From contig JAJXWA010000016.1 in the NCBI GenBank assembly GCA_021781795.1, positions 1 through 53,790 of the forward strand: a stretch of DNA of 53,790 nt. Direction: 5' to 3'. The notes under the pieces were generated by a model. The model did no database searches. It had not been told where the DNA came from and worked only from the letters and a program-made list of their open reading frames with translations. How positions within the stretch are numbered: the first letter of the stretch is position 1; the number at the start of each line of letters is the position of its first letter. This DNA is from Acidobacteriota bacterium. Its GTDB lineage: Bacteria > Acidobacteriota > Terriglobia > Terriglobales > Acidobacteriaceae. This document shows, piece after piece, positions 8,648 through 17,296 of the stretch. The translations under genes and the position numbers were made by a program.

Positions 8648-9670
8648 TCACTCGGTGCGCAGGCTTAGCGGCCGGTCGGAGTGAATGCGCGCCATGTTGA
8701 TGCTGCCGGGTTGCGCTTCGTTTGCCACGGTGTAAAGCTGCGCCTTGATCTTGCTGGAGAGGAAGTTCTGCTGATTCGGGAGGCGCAGGATCAGGGGCGT
8801 TGTCTCGTTTGGCGCGGTGAACTGGATATCGTAATCGTAGCGACCGTCGGAGATCATGTGCTTCATCGCCGAGCGCAGGCGCACCTCGTGAAAGATTCCC
8901 TGCCCTCGCCATCGGATATTCGCGTTCCACACACCAGGATTGATACCGGCCTGGGATTCAGTCAGGTCGGTTGGCGCGTAGGGTACGGAAACGAATTTTC
9001 CTCCATCAACGACATACACCGTATCTACCAGCTTCGTGGCGATGCTCGCCCACAGTGGTGTGCTTTTGATCCGCGCGAGGGCGATGTCCACCAGAAGCAG
9101 TCTGCGCCCTGGCTGACTGCCAAGCGTGAGGATGGCCTGGGAGAGGGCCGTATCGGCTGTTTTGTCCGGGATGGGGCGGGCGGACGCTTTTGCCAGCTCC
9201 GCAGAAAGGGAATCGCGCGAGCAGTATGGAGTGATGCTTCGGTCCGAACGAGTGACGCTGACGAGCCATCCCTTGCTCCATACCGGATCGAGTTGCTTGA
9301 GAATGAATGCGTCGCTGGGCCTCGGTCGTCCCCGCGGGAACAAGACGAGCAGGTGGGTGGGCATACGGGCCACATCGAGTTCGCTGACATCGCTCGCGCG
9401 TATCACCTGGATTGGCAGGGACAGGCCCTGTGACAAGACCGCAATGGTTGCTGAGGTAATTTTCTGGTGGCAGATCGGCGTCTGCGGGTCGACCGGGGGC
9501 TGGCAGGCTGCAAGCGTGTTGAGCGCGATGTGATAGCTCTGCGGATCGGAGGGAGAAACAACTCGACTGAAAGCAGCGGCCTGCTGCGCCGTTGCTTGCG
9601 CCGCCAGAATTTCAATTCCGCATGACAAACACAAGAGCCCAAGCGCACAGCCCCACGCACTGACCCTCAT
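8648..9670 (-). CDS. Secreted hypothetical protein (VWA-like core possible)
   Basis: A 340-residue exported protein. The start at 9670 gives MRVSAWGCALGLLCLS, a clear signal peptide, and has a GAGGA element about ten bases upstream; an alternative ATG at 9697 would add nine residues. The central part (THLLVLFPRGRPRPSDAF, RRLLLVDIALARIKSTPLW, DTVYVVDGGKF) has the alternating hydrophobic strand/helix pattern of the von Willebrand-A-like secreted proteins common in Acidobacteriota, but I do not see a metal-binding DxSxS motif. The function is unknown. It is inserted between an intact LytTR gene and a remnant of another, which suggests it arrived or was rearranged there. Confidence 0.6.
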   Translation of the reverse strand: MRVSAWGCALGLLCLSCGIEILAAQATAQQAAAFSRVVSPSDPQSYHIALNTLAACQPPVDPQTPICHQKITSATIAVLSQGLSLPIQVIRASDVSELDVARMPTHLLVLFPRGRPRPSDAFILKQLDPVWSKGWLVSVTRSDRSITPYCSRDSLSAELAKASARPIPDKTADTALSQAILTLGSQPGRRLLLVDIALARIKSTPLWASIATKLVDTVYVVDGGKFVSVPYAPTDLTESQAGINPGVWNANIRWRGQGIFHEVRLRSAMKHMISDGRYDYDIQFTAPNETTPLILRLPNQQNFLSSKIKAQLYTVANEAQPGSINMARIHSDRPLSLRTE

Positions 9671-9761
9671 CGCCGGTATCCTCGTCCTCTCCAACACATA
9701 CTTTGGCGGGAAGTCTCGCGCCGCATCGCCGTGCTATCCGAATTGGTCCATCGAAGACTCT

Positions 9762-10604
9762 CTACAGATTGAACAGTTCGCGGAGGCGTTTGGTCTGGGC
9801 GCGGCTGACGGGGATTTCGGTCTGCTTTTTGTCGTTCATGCGGAGCTGGTAACTGGACTTGAACCAGGGGACGACTTCGCGGATGTGGTTGATGTTGACG
9901 ACGTAGCCGCGGTGGACGCGCCAGAAGAGGGCGGGGTCGAGGAGTTCGAGGAGGTCCTCAAGGGTGCGGCATTTGGACTGGCCTTCAAAGCTCTGCGTGA
10001 CGACGCGGATGACGCCTTCGTCGATGGCAGCGAAGCAGATTTCAGCCTGATCGACGAGCAGGAGGCGGCTCTGGGCCTGGACGATGAGGCGCTGGGGCTG
10101 GCGCGCGGCGGTGGCCTGGGGATGGCTGAGCAGGCGGAGCAGCGCGTCCATCTGTGGCTCGGGCAGCGCGCCGGGGGACGACTGGCCGGTGAGGCGGCTC
10201 TCGGCGCGGGCGCTCACGCGGGCGCGGACCCGCTCGATGGCCTGCTCGACGCGGGTGCGGTCGAAGGGCTTGAGCAGGTAATCGACGGCGTTCACATCGA
10301 AGGCGCGGACGGCGTACTGATCGTAGGCGGTGGCGAAGACGATCTGCGGGAGCGGCTCAGCTTCGGCGGCGGGCTGGGCCTTATGCCGGCTCAGCAACCT
10401 CTCCACCGCCGCCAGGCCATCCAAGCCGGGCATCTGGACGTCGAGGAAGACGAGGTCGGGGTGGTGCTCCTCGATCAGCTCGACGGCTTCAATGCCATTG
10501 CTTCCCTGGGCGAGAACGTCGACGTCGCCCACCTGGTCAAGGAGATACTTCAACTCTTCGCGAGCGAGCTGTTCGTCGTCGATGATGAGGGCGGAGAGGG
10601 ACAT
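9762..10604 (-). CDS. LytTR-family response regulator
   Basis: A 280-residue two-component regulator. The N-terminal receiver domain (residues 1-120) starts with LIIDDEQLAREEL and has the phospho-acceptor Asp in LVFLDVQMPGLDG, the switch Thr/Ala in FATAYDQYAV, and the conserved Lys in DYLLKPFD. After a linker, the LytTR DNA-binding domain (about 170-280) shows FWRVHRGYVVNINHI and ends in PVSRAQTKRLRELFNL. LytTR proteins bind direct-repeat DNA sites. No histidine kinase lies next to it, so it is an orphan here. It follows a zinc-ribbon membrane-protein gene on the same strand with a 66-base gap. Confidence 0.93.
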   Translation of the reverse strand: MSLSALIIDDEQLAREELKYLLDQVGDVDVLAQGSNGIEAVELIEEHHPDLVFLDVQMPGLDGLAAVERLLSRHKAQPAAEAEPLPQIVFATAYDQYAVRAFDVNAVDYLLKPFDRTRVEQAIERVRARVSARAESRLTGQSSPGALPEPQMDALLRLLSHPQATAARQPQRLIVQAQSRLLLVDQAEICFAAIDEGVIRVVTQSFEGQSKCRTLEDLLELLDPALFWRVHRGYVVNINHIREVVPWFKSSYQLRMNDKKQTEIPVSRAQTKRLRELFNL

Positions 10605-10670
10605 GCGGCTGAAGCTTGATTGTAGGAAGGCGCGGGTGCGGGGTCAATTCTGCGCCGGGAGGGCGCCGGG

Positions 10671-11195
10671 CTATTCTCCCATGGCGCGGAGGCGGCCAGG
10701 CATGTGATCGCGGGCGAGCTCGTGGCCGCAGCGGGTGCAGAACTGGTCTGTAGCGCGGACGGTGCGGAAGCAGTTGCCGCAACTGGCGGTGAGCTGGTAG
10801 TTGCACTGCGGGCAGAAGTGGAAGTCGCTCTGGACGTGGGTGGCGCAGGCAGGGCAGCGGGAGACGAGCGGCGCGCGGAGCAGGAAGTAGAGCACGGCGC
10901 CGATGCCGCCGGGCATGACGAAGCAGATGAGCATCCAGAAGCGGGCGCTCATGGCGCGGCGGGGCGCGTCTTTGCTGACGAAGCCGACCATGAGGAAGTA
11001 GAGGGCGGCGAGCAGGCCCCAGGAGAGGTTGAGGTAGATGCGCAGGCCGAGGGGCGGAACGTGGTGCTGCGTGGTGGGAAAGACCACCCAGAAGTAGTAC
11101 TCGACGAGGATGAAGACCGCGACCCCGGCGAGGATGGACCAGAGCGGGACCAGCCGCGTGTCGTCGGTGGCGTGGATGGATTGAAGTTCGCGCAT
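10671..11195 (-). CDS. Membrane protein with double zinc ribbon
   Basis: A 174-residue protein. Residues about 18-110 hold three transmembrane helices (WSILAGVAVFILVEYYFW, LSWGLLAALYFLMVGF, FWMLICFVMPGGIGAVLYFL). The C-terminal cytosolic part carries two CxxC pairs each forming a zinc ribbon: CPAC with CPQC, and CGNC with CTRC. Such ribbons usually mediate protein or nucleic-acid contacts. Because it precedes the orphan LytTR regulator gene on the same strand, it may act with that regulator, which is inference only. The start is the first ATG, giving a short cytosolic N-terminus. Confidence 0.7.
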   Translation of the reverse strand: MRELQSIHATDDTRLVPLWSILAGVAVFILVEYYFWVVFPTTQHHVPPLGLRIYLNLSWGLLAALYFLMVGFVSKDAPRRAMSARFWMLICFVMPGGIGAVLYFLLRAPLVSRCPACATHVQSDFHFCPQCNYQLTASCGNCFRTVRATDQFCTRCGHELARDHMPGRLRAMGE

Positions 11196-11320
11196 CGTGA
11201 ATCGGGCTCCTACGGTGGCCGTAAGAAACCTTAACCGCAGTCTAAGGTCTAGTCAATGGACGCGAGGACGCGAGAGGAAGTTGCGCGGTACGATCATTTT
11301 TGCGGCAGCACGGGGGTGGG

Positions 11321-11704
11321 TCAGGAGCGACGGCGGAGCCAGCCGGCGACGATGGCGGCGCCGATCAGGGCAGTGAGAACGAAAAGTCCCCAGATGGTGA
11401 GCTGGCCGACGAAGCTGGAGATGCGCTCTTCTTCGATGAGGATATCGCCGATCCAGCAGAACGGCGGAGCGAGGACGACGAGGAAAAGGAGCGCGGCAAG
11501 CACGGCGAGGGCGCGGCTGCGGCGGCTGGAGGCTTTCTGATCCTGAAGGACGCCGAGGGAGGCGAGGACGACGCGGCGGGTGCGTTGAGCGGTGGAGGCG
11601 TCGCGTTGGGCGGTATGGCCGGCGAGAGCGGAGGCGACATCGTGGACGGAACCGGCCCGCTGGGGTTCTGGTCCCGTGTGGGCGACCGGGCCGGAGTGGG
11701 TCAC
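11321..11704 (-). CDS. Small membrane protein coupled to the ECF sigma gene
   Basis: A 127-residue protein with a soluble N-terminal half and two transmembrane helices (ALAVLAALLFLVVLAPP and LTIWGLFVLTALIGAAIVAGWL). It begins with GTG overlapping the sigma-factor stop in GTGA, so it is translationally coupled. This position, directly after an ECF sigma gene, is the classic place of an anti-sigma factor. However, the soluble part shows no HxxxCxxC zinc motif, so the anti-sigma role is inferred from position and topology only. Confidence 0.65.
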   Translation of the reverse strand: MTHSGPVAHTGPEPQRAGSVHDVASALAGHTAQRDASTAQRTRRVVLASLGVLQDQKASSRRSRALAVLAALLFLVVLAPPFCWIGDILIEEERISSFVGQLTIWGLFVLTALIGAAIVAGWLRRRS

Positions 11705-12369
11705 ACGGCCTCCGTGACGCGCTCAGGGGATTCGACAAACGGGCGCAGGGCGGCGAGGCCGCGATAAAGTCTTGATTTGACGGTGGAAAGCGGCGCTCGG
11801 GTGACCTTGGCGATCTCATCGAGGGAGAGATCCTCATGGAAGCGGAGGACGAGGACTTCGCGGTAGAGGGTATCGAGCTGGAGCAGGGCCGCGGCGACGC
11901 GCTCGCGATCTTCGCTGCTGGCGAAGCGGTCAAAGGGGCTGGGCTGTGTATCTGCGACCTCGAAAGCGAACGGCTTGTCGTCGTCTCCGCCCATCTCAAA
12001 GAGCTCGTCGAGGCTGGAGAGGATGCGCTTGCGCTTCTGATCGATGACGAGGTTGCGGGCAATGGTGAAGAGCCAGGTCTCGAAACGGGCCTTGGCGTTG
12101 AACTGTGCGCCGCGGGTGAGGACGCGCATCCAGACCTCCTGAAAGAGGTCTTCGGCCTGCTCACGGTTGCCGGTGAGGAAGATGAGATAGCGGAGGAGGC
12201 GGTGCTGATAGCGGACGATGAGCTCGTCGAGGAGGCCGGCCTGCTGTTTCTTGAGGCCCTCGGCGATGGCGAGGCTCTGCTCGCGCACGAGGATGTCGGC
12301 GGCATTGGCGGAGCTTGAACCGGGAGCGAAGATGGAGCGAATGGCAGCGGCGGCAGACATCTTGTTCAA
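11701..12369 (-). CDS. ECF-type RNA polymerase sigma factor
   Basis: A 222-residue sigma-70 family protein of the extracytoplasmic-function class. Region 2 is seen at residues 50-115: LIVRYQHRLLRYLIFLTG, EDLFQEVWMRV and FETWLFTIARNLVIDQKR. Region 4 (about 155-210) has YREVLVLRFHEDLSLDEIA and a helix-turn-helix in TRAPLSTVKSRLYRGLAAL. There is no extra C-terminal domain. Its 3' end overlaps the GTG of a two-helix membrane protein, the likely partner regulator. Possible target genes cannot be told from the sequence. Confidence 0.93.
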   Translation of the reverse strand: MNKMSAAAAIRSIFAPGSSSANAADILVREQSLAIAEGLKKQQAGLLDELIVRYQHRLLRYLIFLTGNREQAEDLFQEVWMRVLTRGAQFNAKARFETWLFTIARNLVIDQKRKRILSSLDELFEMGGDDDKPFAFEVADTQPSPFDRFASSEDRERVAAALLQLDTLYREVLVLRFHEDLSLDEIAKVTRAPLSTVKSRLYRGLAALRPFVESPERVTEAV

Positions 12370-12441
12370 TTAGACGACAAAGTATGGGGGCAAGCCGCAG
12401 GAAAATGGCGGCTGGCGAGAAAAAGTTTCAACAGGGGCAGG

Positions 12442-13140
12442 TCAATTGCGGGTTGGCGGGCTTTTGCGGGCGATGCGGAGGGCGTGGTCAATGGCTTGGG
12501 CGGCGCGGCGCTCGCGAGACTCGACGGACTGGTAGCCGAAGATGCCCCAGAGGTGGCCGCGGCGCTGGGTGAGGGTCATGGCCTGCCAGCCGCGCGCGGC
12601 GAGCGGCTCGCGCTGGAAGGCAACGCGCAGAATCGGCGGGGTTTCGGTTTCGCCCTCCATGACCAGAACAAGGCGCTCGACCATCTGGAGGGCGCGCTTG
12701 CGGCGGGATTCCGGGGATTTGGCCTGGGCGACCCACTTGCCAATCTCGCGGCGAGCGGAAGGGCTGAAGGTCTGGAGCCAGCGGGTGAGAGCGCGCTGGC
12801 CCTTGAGGGCGGCGGTGAGCTCGGCGGGGTGCTCGTCGGAGCGGGGTTCGAGGTCGGGCTCGATGCGGAAAGTAGCGCGAACGCCGGGACGGGCGGCGGC
12901 GCCGGCCTGCATTTTCTTGTTGACGAGAATCGTGAGGCCTTCGCCGTTGGGGCCGGGAAAGAGCGTGGTGCGGAAGGCGAAGCCGTTGATGGTGCCGCGG
13001 ACGCGACGGGTCGTCCAGCCGGGCCAGAGGCGCTTGAGGGCGGCAGTGGTCTCGGTGGGGACGCGGGCGATGGTCCAGTAGAGAGGCTTGCCGGCGGCCT
13101 CGAGAAAGGCGTGGAAGGATTGGGGTTTGTGGGGCGGCAT
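12442..13140 (-). CDS. YdeI/OmpD-associated family protein with DUF1905
   Basis: A 232-residue cytosolic protein. Residues about 25-110 match DUF1905 (TRRVRGTINGFAFRTTLFP, then LTILVNKKMQAGA). Residues 120-190 match the YdeI/OmpD-associated domain (PAELTAALKGQRALTRWLQTF, then GKWVAQAKSPESRRKRA). The longer open frame begins at 13260, but the first 40 residues there are proline-rich and unlike the family, so MPPHKPQSFHAFL at 13140 is the better start. YdeI-type proteins have been linked to stress and peptide resistance in enterobacteria; no specific reaction is established. Confidence 0.8.
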   Translation of the reverse strand: MPPHKPQSFHAFLEAAGKPLYWTIARVPTETTAALKRLWPGWTTRRVRGTINGFAFRTTLFPGPNGEGLTILVNKKMQAGAAARPGVRATFRIEPDLEPRSDEHPAELTAALKGQRALTRWLQTFSPSARREIGKWVAQAKSPESRRKRALQMVERLVLVMEGETETPPILRVAFQREPLAARGWQAMTLTQRRGHLWGIFGYQSVESRERRAAQAIDHALRIARKSPPTRN

Positions 13141-13195
13141 GGGCAGGCATTCAGTATGGGGCGGGTGAGGCGTGGGGGCAAGGGCAAAGACGGTG

Positions 13196-13342
13196 GTGGG
13201 CAAGGGCTTTCTGCATGGCACGCGCGTGGGCATCCTCGAGAAGAACGTGGCGCACGACAACGAGATGTATGGAACGATGTCAGTCTATCTGCGGCTGAAG
13301 GGGATTGTGCCGCCGTCGACTGCGGCCCGGATGCGGCGGTAG
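13196..13342 (+). pseudogene. 3' remnant of a DinB-family gene
   Basis: This 323-base gap between genes (13141-13463) contains a short plus-strand frame coding for TRVGILEKNVAHDNEMYG followed by TMSVYLRLKGIVPPSTAAR and a stop at 13342. That is the C-terminal helix of a DinB-like four-helix protein, including its metal-binding histidine. It resembles the intact DinB protein at 16668-17237, which has HMMDHYGQMVEYLRMNGLVPP. Nothing upstream encodes the rest of the fold, so it is a 5'-truncated remnant. The remainder of the gap shows nothing recognisable. Confidence 0.65.
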
Positions 13343-13463
13343 ATGCGGGCGGGCGGTGGCGCGGCAGATAAGATTAACTGAAAATTGAACGGGTGAGTTC
13401 GTTGCTATCCCATGTCCCAACATCAGGACATGGGGCACCCGGCTGATCTTTCGACAACGAGAG

Positions 13464-15143
13464 TTAGGAAATGCGTGGCGGATTTCGCAGCGATAGACGA
13501 TCCCAGGGTCCGTCCCATTCGCAAGGTCTTCCTTTGGTACGAAAAGTGGTCAGGTCGTCTGCGATCGACATGCTGACATATGTGTCGACGCCTTGGAACG
13601 TGTCGACGCCCGCCGGACCCGAACTGTGCCAACAGAGGGTTGCGGCATCGGGAACGAGGTAGACGGGAGTCTGGTTGCCGCCTACTTCGATGAAGTCGTG
13701 CCGGGTTCCCGACTGGTCGTAGATGAAGTGCGTTCTCCGCCAAGCCTGCACCATCTCCGGCGTGATATGGCCGTGATTCCGCTGAATCAACCACATGAAT
13801 GTCCAAAAGCGCGTTCCGGTCAGGTTGAGGCCGAAATGCTTGGGGTTCTGGCTGCCGCTTCCATGCTGGCACATCGCATGGGCAGGATCGTGAACGTTGT
13901 CTTCGTTGTAACTATCTTTTGCTTCGACATTATTGGTCGAAACAATATAGTGACTGCCAGTCTCACCCAGGTCGCCGGGAACTCGAACGGCGTAGCGCGC
14001 AACGCCGTTCTGATCTGCCGGAATGCTCTCGATCACAAATGCCTCATGACTGTCGGAGACCACCCAGTTGACGCCCCGCGTGCATTTCCCGATCACGATC
14101 TTGTTTCCAGATTTGGCCTGGTACTCCGGCCGGCCCAAAGTCAGAAGTGCGACAGCGTGTCTCGCGGAAGTGGCGAAGGCTGCTGCATAAAAGTTGCCGA
14201 CCTGCCAATCCAAACCGGCCCTGCGATAACCCGAGAACGGATGATCCAGCGTAGGCCCGAGAATCCCAGATGTTCCCCCTGAATACCCGCTCGAAGTGAC
14301 GCCATGCACATTCTGCGCGTGTTCGCTCCCGATTTCGCCCGCAGAGTCGGTTACCGTGTAGCGGTTTGCTCGCGGGTCCGATGGGTTGGCAATAAAGGTG
14401 ACGAGGTACTCCTGCGGGAAGAAGTGCTGATCCTCGGAGCTGACATGGATCGCTTTGCCGCTCTGCGTGGCAGGGCCCAGAATGACCGCTCCGCTGCAGC
14501 AGTGGATGGCGTTGTCTTCGGGCGCTACTGCGGCGGTTGCGGCCTCCGGAGGTCTTCCTTTCAGTCCGAAATAGCTGTTGATCATGAGGATTTTGTGGAA
14601 ATGGCCGAGTTCGCGAGGGAAGGCGGATGCTTCAAGTTCCGGGGCCGCACCGTCGGCAATGCCATGCATCATTTCGAGGGCTTCGGGCAACAGGAACTCA
14701 TAGTACTGTTCCTGCTGGACCAGATAGGCTGCCATGGTTGCGCTCGTGCCCTGAACCGGCAACAATTCCTGGTACCAACCCTCGTAGACATAGCGAATGA
14801 GGTCGCCTGCGCGCTCGCCGTATTGACGTCCCATCTGGTACCAGGATCCGCGAAGTTCACCCAGGTAGCGCGGATGCTGCTCGTATGCTGGGTATCCGTG
14901 TTTGAGAAAGTATTCACCGAGCTTCCTGTTGCGGCCCGACCATTCTGGCGGAGTTGTTTGTCTTTGAGCGGCGCTTGGAGTAGGTGTGGAACGTGGGAAA
15001 CTGCGCAAGGGTCCAGGCGTAAGGGCCATCGCACCGGCCGAAGCGGCGAGCCTCAAGCAATCCCTGCGAGTGACATTTGAACTCGCAGTACGTTCATCGA
15101 CACCAATTGAAATCTGCTTCGGCACGTCACCGGTCTTTGTCAT
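13464..15143 (-). CDS. Exported C45-family (Ntn) acyltransferase/hydrolase
   Basis: A 559-residue protein exported by the Tat route: TRRDCLRLAASAGAMAL at residues 25-41. The body matches the C45 peptidase/acyl-coenzyme A:6-aminopenicillanic-acid acyltransferase-like group, which also relates to phospholipase-B-like proteins. It has the early RGSWYQMGRQYGERAGDLI, the nucleophile region AIHCCSGAVILGPAT (residues 212-226), and GVNWVVSDSHEAFVIES. These enzymes self-cleave before a Cys or Ser to expose an N-terminal nucleophile and hydrolyse amides or acyl groups. Which of Cys215 or Cys216 is the nucleophile cannot be settled by eye. The substrate is unknown. A GAGG element precedes the ATG. Confidence 0.75.
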   Translation of the reverse strand: MTKTGDVPKQISIGVDERTASSNVTRRDCLRLAASAGAMALTPGPLRSFPRSTPTPSAAQRQTTPPEWSGRNRKLGEYFLKHGYPAYEQHPRYLGELRGSWYQMGRQYGERAGDLIRYVYEGWYQELLPVQGTSATMAAYLVQQEQYYEFLLPEALEMMHGIADGAAPELEASAFPRELGHFHKILMINSYFGLKGRPPEAATAAVAPEDNAIHCCSGAVILGPATQSGKAIHVSSEDQHFFPQEYLVTFIANPSDPRANRYTVTDSAGEIGSEHAQNVHGVTSSGYSGGTSGILGPTLDHPFSGYRRAGLDWQVGNFYAAAFATSARHAVALLTLGRPEYQAKSGNKIVIGKCTRGVNWVVSDSHEAFVIESIPADQNGVARYAVRVPGDLGETGSHYIVSTNNVEAKDSYNEDNVHDPAHAMCQHGSGSQNPKHFGLNLTGTRFWTFMWLIQRNHGHITPEMVQAWRRTHFIYDQSGTRHDFIEVGGNQTPVYLVPDAATLCWHSSGPAGVDTFQGVDTYVSMSIADDLTTFRTKGRPCEWDGPWDRLSLRNPPRIS

Positions 15144-15414
15144 GTGCGACCTCGATCATGGGGATTCGATCTTCTGCCGGGCCTAGACGCTTCAAACTGT
15201 CACTCGCCTCGTGAATCGTAAAGATACAGGACAAAGTGCTCACTTAGCTATGGTTCGCTTCTCAGGCTGGCAGAGGGATGGAAGAACGGGGCTCGCTCCA
15301 ATTCAATTGAGCACGGTGGCTTCTGTTCCGGGGGAGGCCCTGCGGACAGTGGGGGCTTTCGCGGGTGCTTGGTGGAAGGCGCGGTTGCACGGCCTGTCCG
15401 CTACACTAGGCGCT

Positions 15415-16590
15415 GTGACGGCGCGTGCTCTGGCACTGGGGATTGAGGCGGCGACCACGGTGCTGGCCGTGGCGGGGATGGGGTATTTTCTGGCGGCGCT
15501 GGTGGCGGCGCAGCGGTTTCAACGGGAGCGGCGGCGGGCGCTGGCGGCGTATGCGCCGGGCGTGAGCATTCTCAAATCGCTGAAGGGGACGGACCCGGCG
15601 ATGCTGGAGGCGTTCCGGAGCCACTGCCGGCAGAGTTATGCGGGCGAGGTGGAGCTGCTGTTTGGCGTGTCGTCGCTGGACGACCCGGCGGTGGAGACGG
15701 TGCGGGCGCTGGAGGCGGAGTTTCCTGAGAAGGCGATTCGGCTGCTGGTGTGTCCCGAGCGGCTGGGCACGAATGGCAAGGTGAGCACGCTGGCGCAGAT
15801 GCAGGGCGAGGCGCGCTACGACTACCTGCTGGTAAATGATTCGGACATTACGGTGAGTCCGCGGTATCTGGAGCGGGTGATGGCGCACTTTGCTCCGCAG
15901 CCTGCGAGTGAGCCGCAGGTGGGGCTGGTGACGGCGCTCTATCGCGGACGGGCGCATGGGACGCTGGCCTCAAGGCTGGAGGCGCTGGGGATTGCGACGG
16001 ATTTTCAGGCCGGCGTGCTGCTCTCGCGGATGATTGAGGGCGGTCTGCGGTACGGGCTGGGCTCGACGCTGGCGGTGCGGCGCGAGGCGCTGGAGTGCAT
16101 CGGCGGCTTTGCGGCGTTGAAGGATCATCTGGCGGATGACTATGAGCTGGGCGCACGGGTGGCGCAGGCGGGGTATCGCGTGGCGCTGGCGGGCGAGGTG
16201 GTGGAGACGAGCGTGCCGGGGTATGGATGGCGCGGGTTCTTTGACCATCAGCTGCGGTGGCTGCGGACGGTGCGGGATGCGCGTCCGGCGGGCTATGCGG
16301 GGCTGGTGTTTACGCATGGGCTGATGTGGGCGGTGCTGAATGTGGTGGCGAGCGGGGCGGCCTGGTGGAGCGTGTGGCTGCTGGCGATGAGTTTTTTCCT
16401 TCGTCTGGGACTGGCGATGCAGGTGGGCGCAGTGGTGCTGGGCGACCGGCAGGTGTTGCCGGGTCTGTGGCTGCTGCCGCTGCGCGATGCGGTGGCGATG
16501 GGGCTGTGGGTGGCGGGCTTTGCGGGCAACACGATTGTGTGGCGCGGAGAGCGGTTTGAGGTGAAGGACGGGCGGCTGCACAAGGTGTGA
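15415..16590 (+). CDS. hpnI: Hopanoid-associated glycosyltransferase HpnI
   Basis: A GT2/ceramide-glucosyltransferase-like protein that fits HpnI, which adds N-acetylglucosamine to bacteriohopanetetrol. Features are an N-terminal membrane helix (TTVLAVAGMGYFLAALVAAQ), a nucleotide-sugar domain starting PGVSILKSLKGTDP, the DxD motif in LLVNDSDITVS, the ADDYELG acceptor motif, QLRWLRTVRDARP as the QxxRW signature, and two or three C-terminal helices. The frame is open from a GTG at 15211, but the GTG at 15415 gives 391 residues, the usual length, with a proper N-terminal helix. The 270-base region 15144-15414 would then be the gap to the hydrolase gene, where I see no clear promoter. No hpnK or hpnJ is adjacent. 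Confidence 0.8.
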   Translation: MTARALALGIEAATTVLAVAGMGYFLAALVAAQRFQRERRRALAAYAPGVSILKSLKGTDPAMLEAFRSHCRQSYAGEVELLFGVSSLDDPAVETVRALEAEFPEKAIRLLVCPERLGTNGKVSTLAQMQGEARYDYLLVNDSDITVSPRYLERVMAHFAPQPASEPQVGLVTALYRGRAHGTLASRLEALGIATDFQAGVLLSRMIEGGLRYGLGSTLAVRREALECIGGFAALKDHLADDYELGARVAQAGYRVALAGEVVETSVPGYGWRGFFDHQLRWLRTVRDARPAGYAGLVFTHGLMWAVLNVVASGAAWWSVWLLAMSFFLRLGLAMQVGAVVLGDRQVLPGLWLLPLRDAVAMGLWVAGFAGNTIVWRGERFEVKDGRLHKV

Positions 16591-16667
16591 GGCGCGCTGG
16601 TTTCGCAGTGACGGAGCGCTCTGGTAGATTCGGTGGGCACGGGATGGGCCGTGCGTGGAGGCGATGA

Positions 16668-17237
16668 ATGATCTTCCCTAAGGGTGTTTGGAGTGGCGTG
16701 GTGGGCTGCTGCCTGCTGGCGGCGGCGAGTGGCGTGAGCGGCGCGCAGATGCAGGCGGCGAAGCCCGCAGTGGGCACGCAGGTGGCACCGTCGCAGGTGT
16801 TTGGCCAGGTGCTGAGCGGCTGGGAGCGGGAGTTTGTGTCGCTCGCCGAGGCGATGCCGGAGGACAAGTACAACTTTGCGCCGACGCAGGGCGAGTTCAA
16901 AGGCGTGCGCACCTTTGCCGAGCAGGTGAAGCATGTGGCGGAGGCGAACGATCACTACTTTGCAGACCCGACGAAGCCGGCGGCAGACAACAGCGCGGCG
17001 ATTGAGAAGCTGAAGACGAAAGCGGAGATCGTGGCGGCGCTGAAGGACTCGTTTGCCGAGGCGCATGCGTATGTGAACGCGATGACGCCGGAGAATGCCT
17101 TTGTGATGACGGCGCACGGGACGCGCGCGGGCACGGCGGCATTTGCGATTGCGCACATGATGGACCACTACGGGCAGATGGTGGAGTATCTGCGGATGAA
17201 CGGGCTGGTGCCGCCGGCGAGCCGCGGCAGCATGTAA
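16668..17237 (+). CDS. Exported DinB-family protein
   Basis: A 189-residue DinB-like four-helix protein preceded by a signal peptide (GVWSGVVGCCLLAAASGVSGA). Metal-ligand histidines are visible in EQVKHVAEANDHYF and HMMDHYGQMVEYLR. Members bind divalent metal, and some act as thiol-dependent transferases; the function of the exported acidobacterial versions is not known. It lies 77 bases after hpnI on the same strand. The C-terminal motif YLRMNGLVPPAS is shared with the decayed copy at 13196-13342. Confidence 0.85.
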   Translation: MIFPKGVWSGVVGCCLLAAASGVSGAQMQAAKPAVGTQVAPSQVFGQVLSGWEREFVSLAEAMPEDKYNFAPTQGEFKGVRTFAEQVKHVAEANDHYFADPTKPAADNSAAIEKLKTKAEIVAALKDSFAEAHAYVNAMTPENAFVMTAHGTRAGTAAFAIAHMMDHYGQMVEYLRMNGLVPPASRGSM

Positions 17238-17296
17238 CCGGGCCGCCGCGTTGGATACCGACGCGGCGTGCGCGCAGATGCTATGGTAGTGGGCAC

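Noticed and set aside
8579..8650. Stop-codon readthrough or selenocysteine joining the secreted protein to the LytTR tail
   Set aside because: The frames agree, but no selenocysteine hairpin is seen and the joined product makes no functional sense. A remnant gene explains the similarity better.
12484..13371. 295-codon plus-strand open frame opposite the YdeI-like gene
   Set aside because: Mostly antisense to the YdeI/DUF1905 gene. Only the separate-frame DinB tail at 13196-13342 has protein-family similarity.
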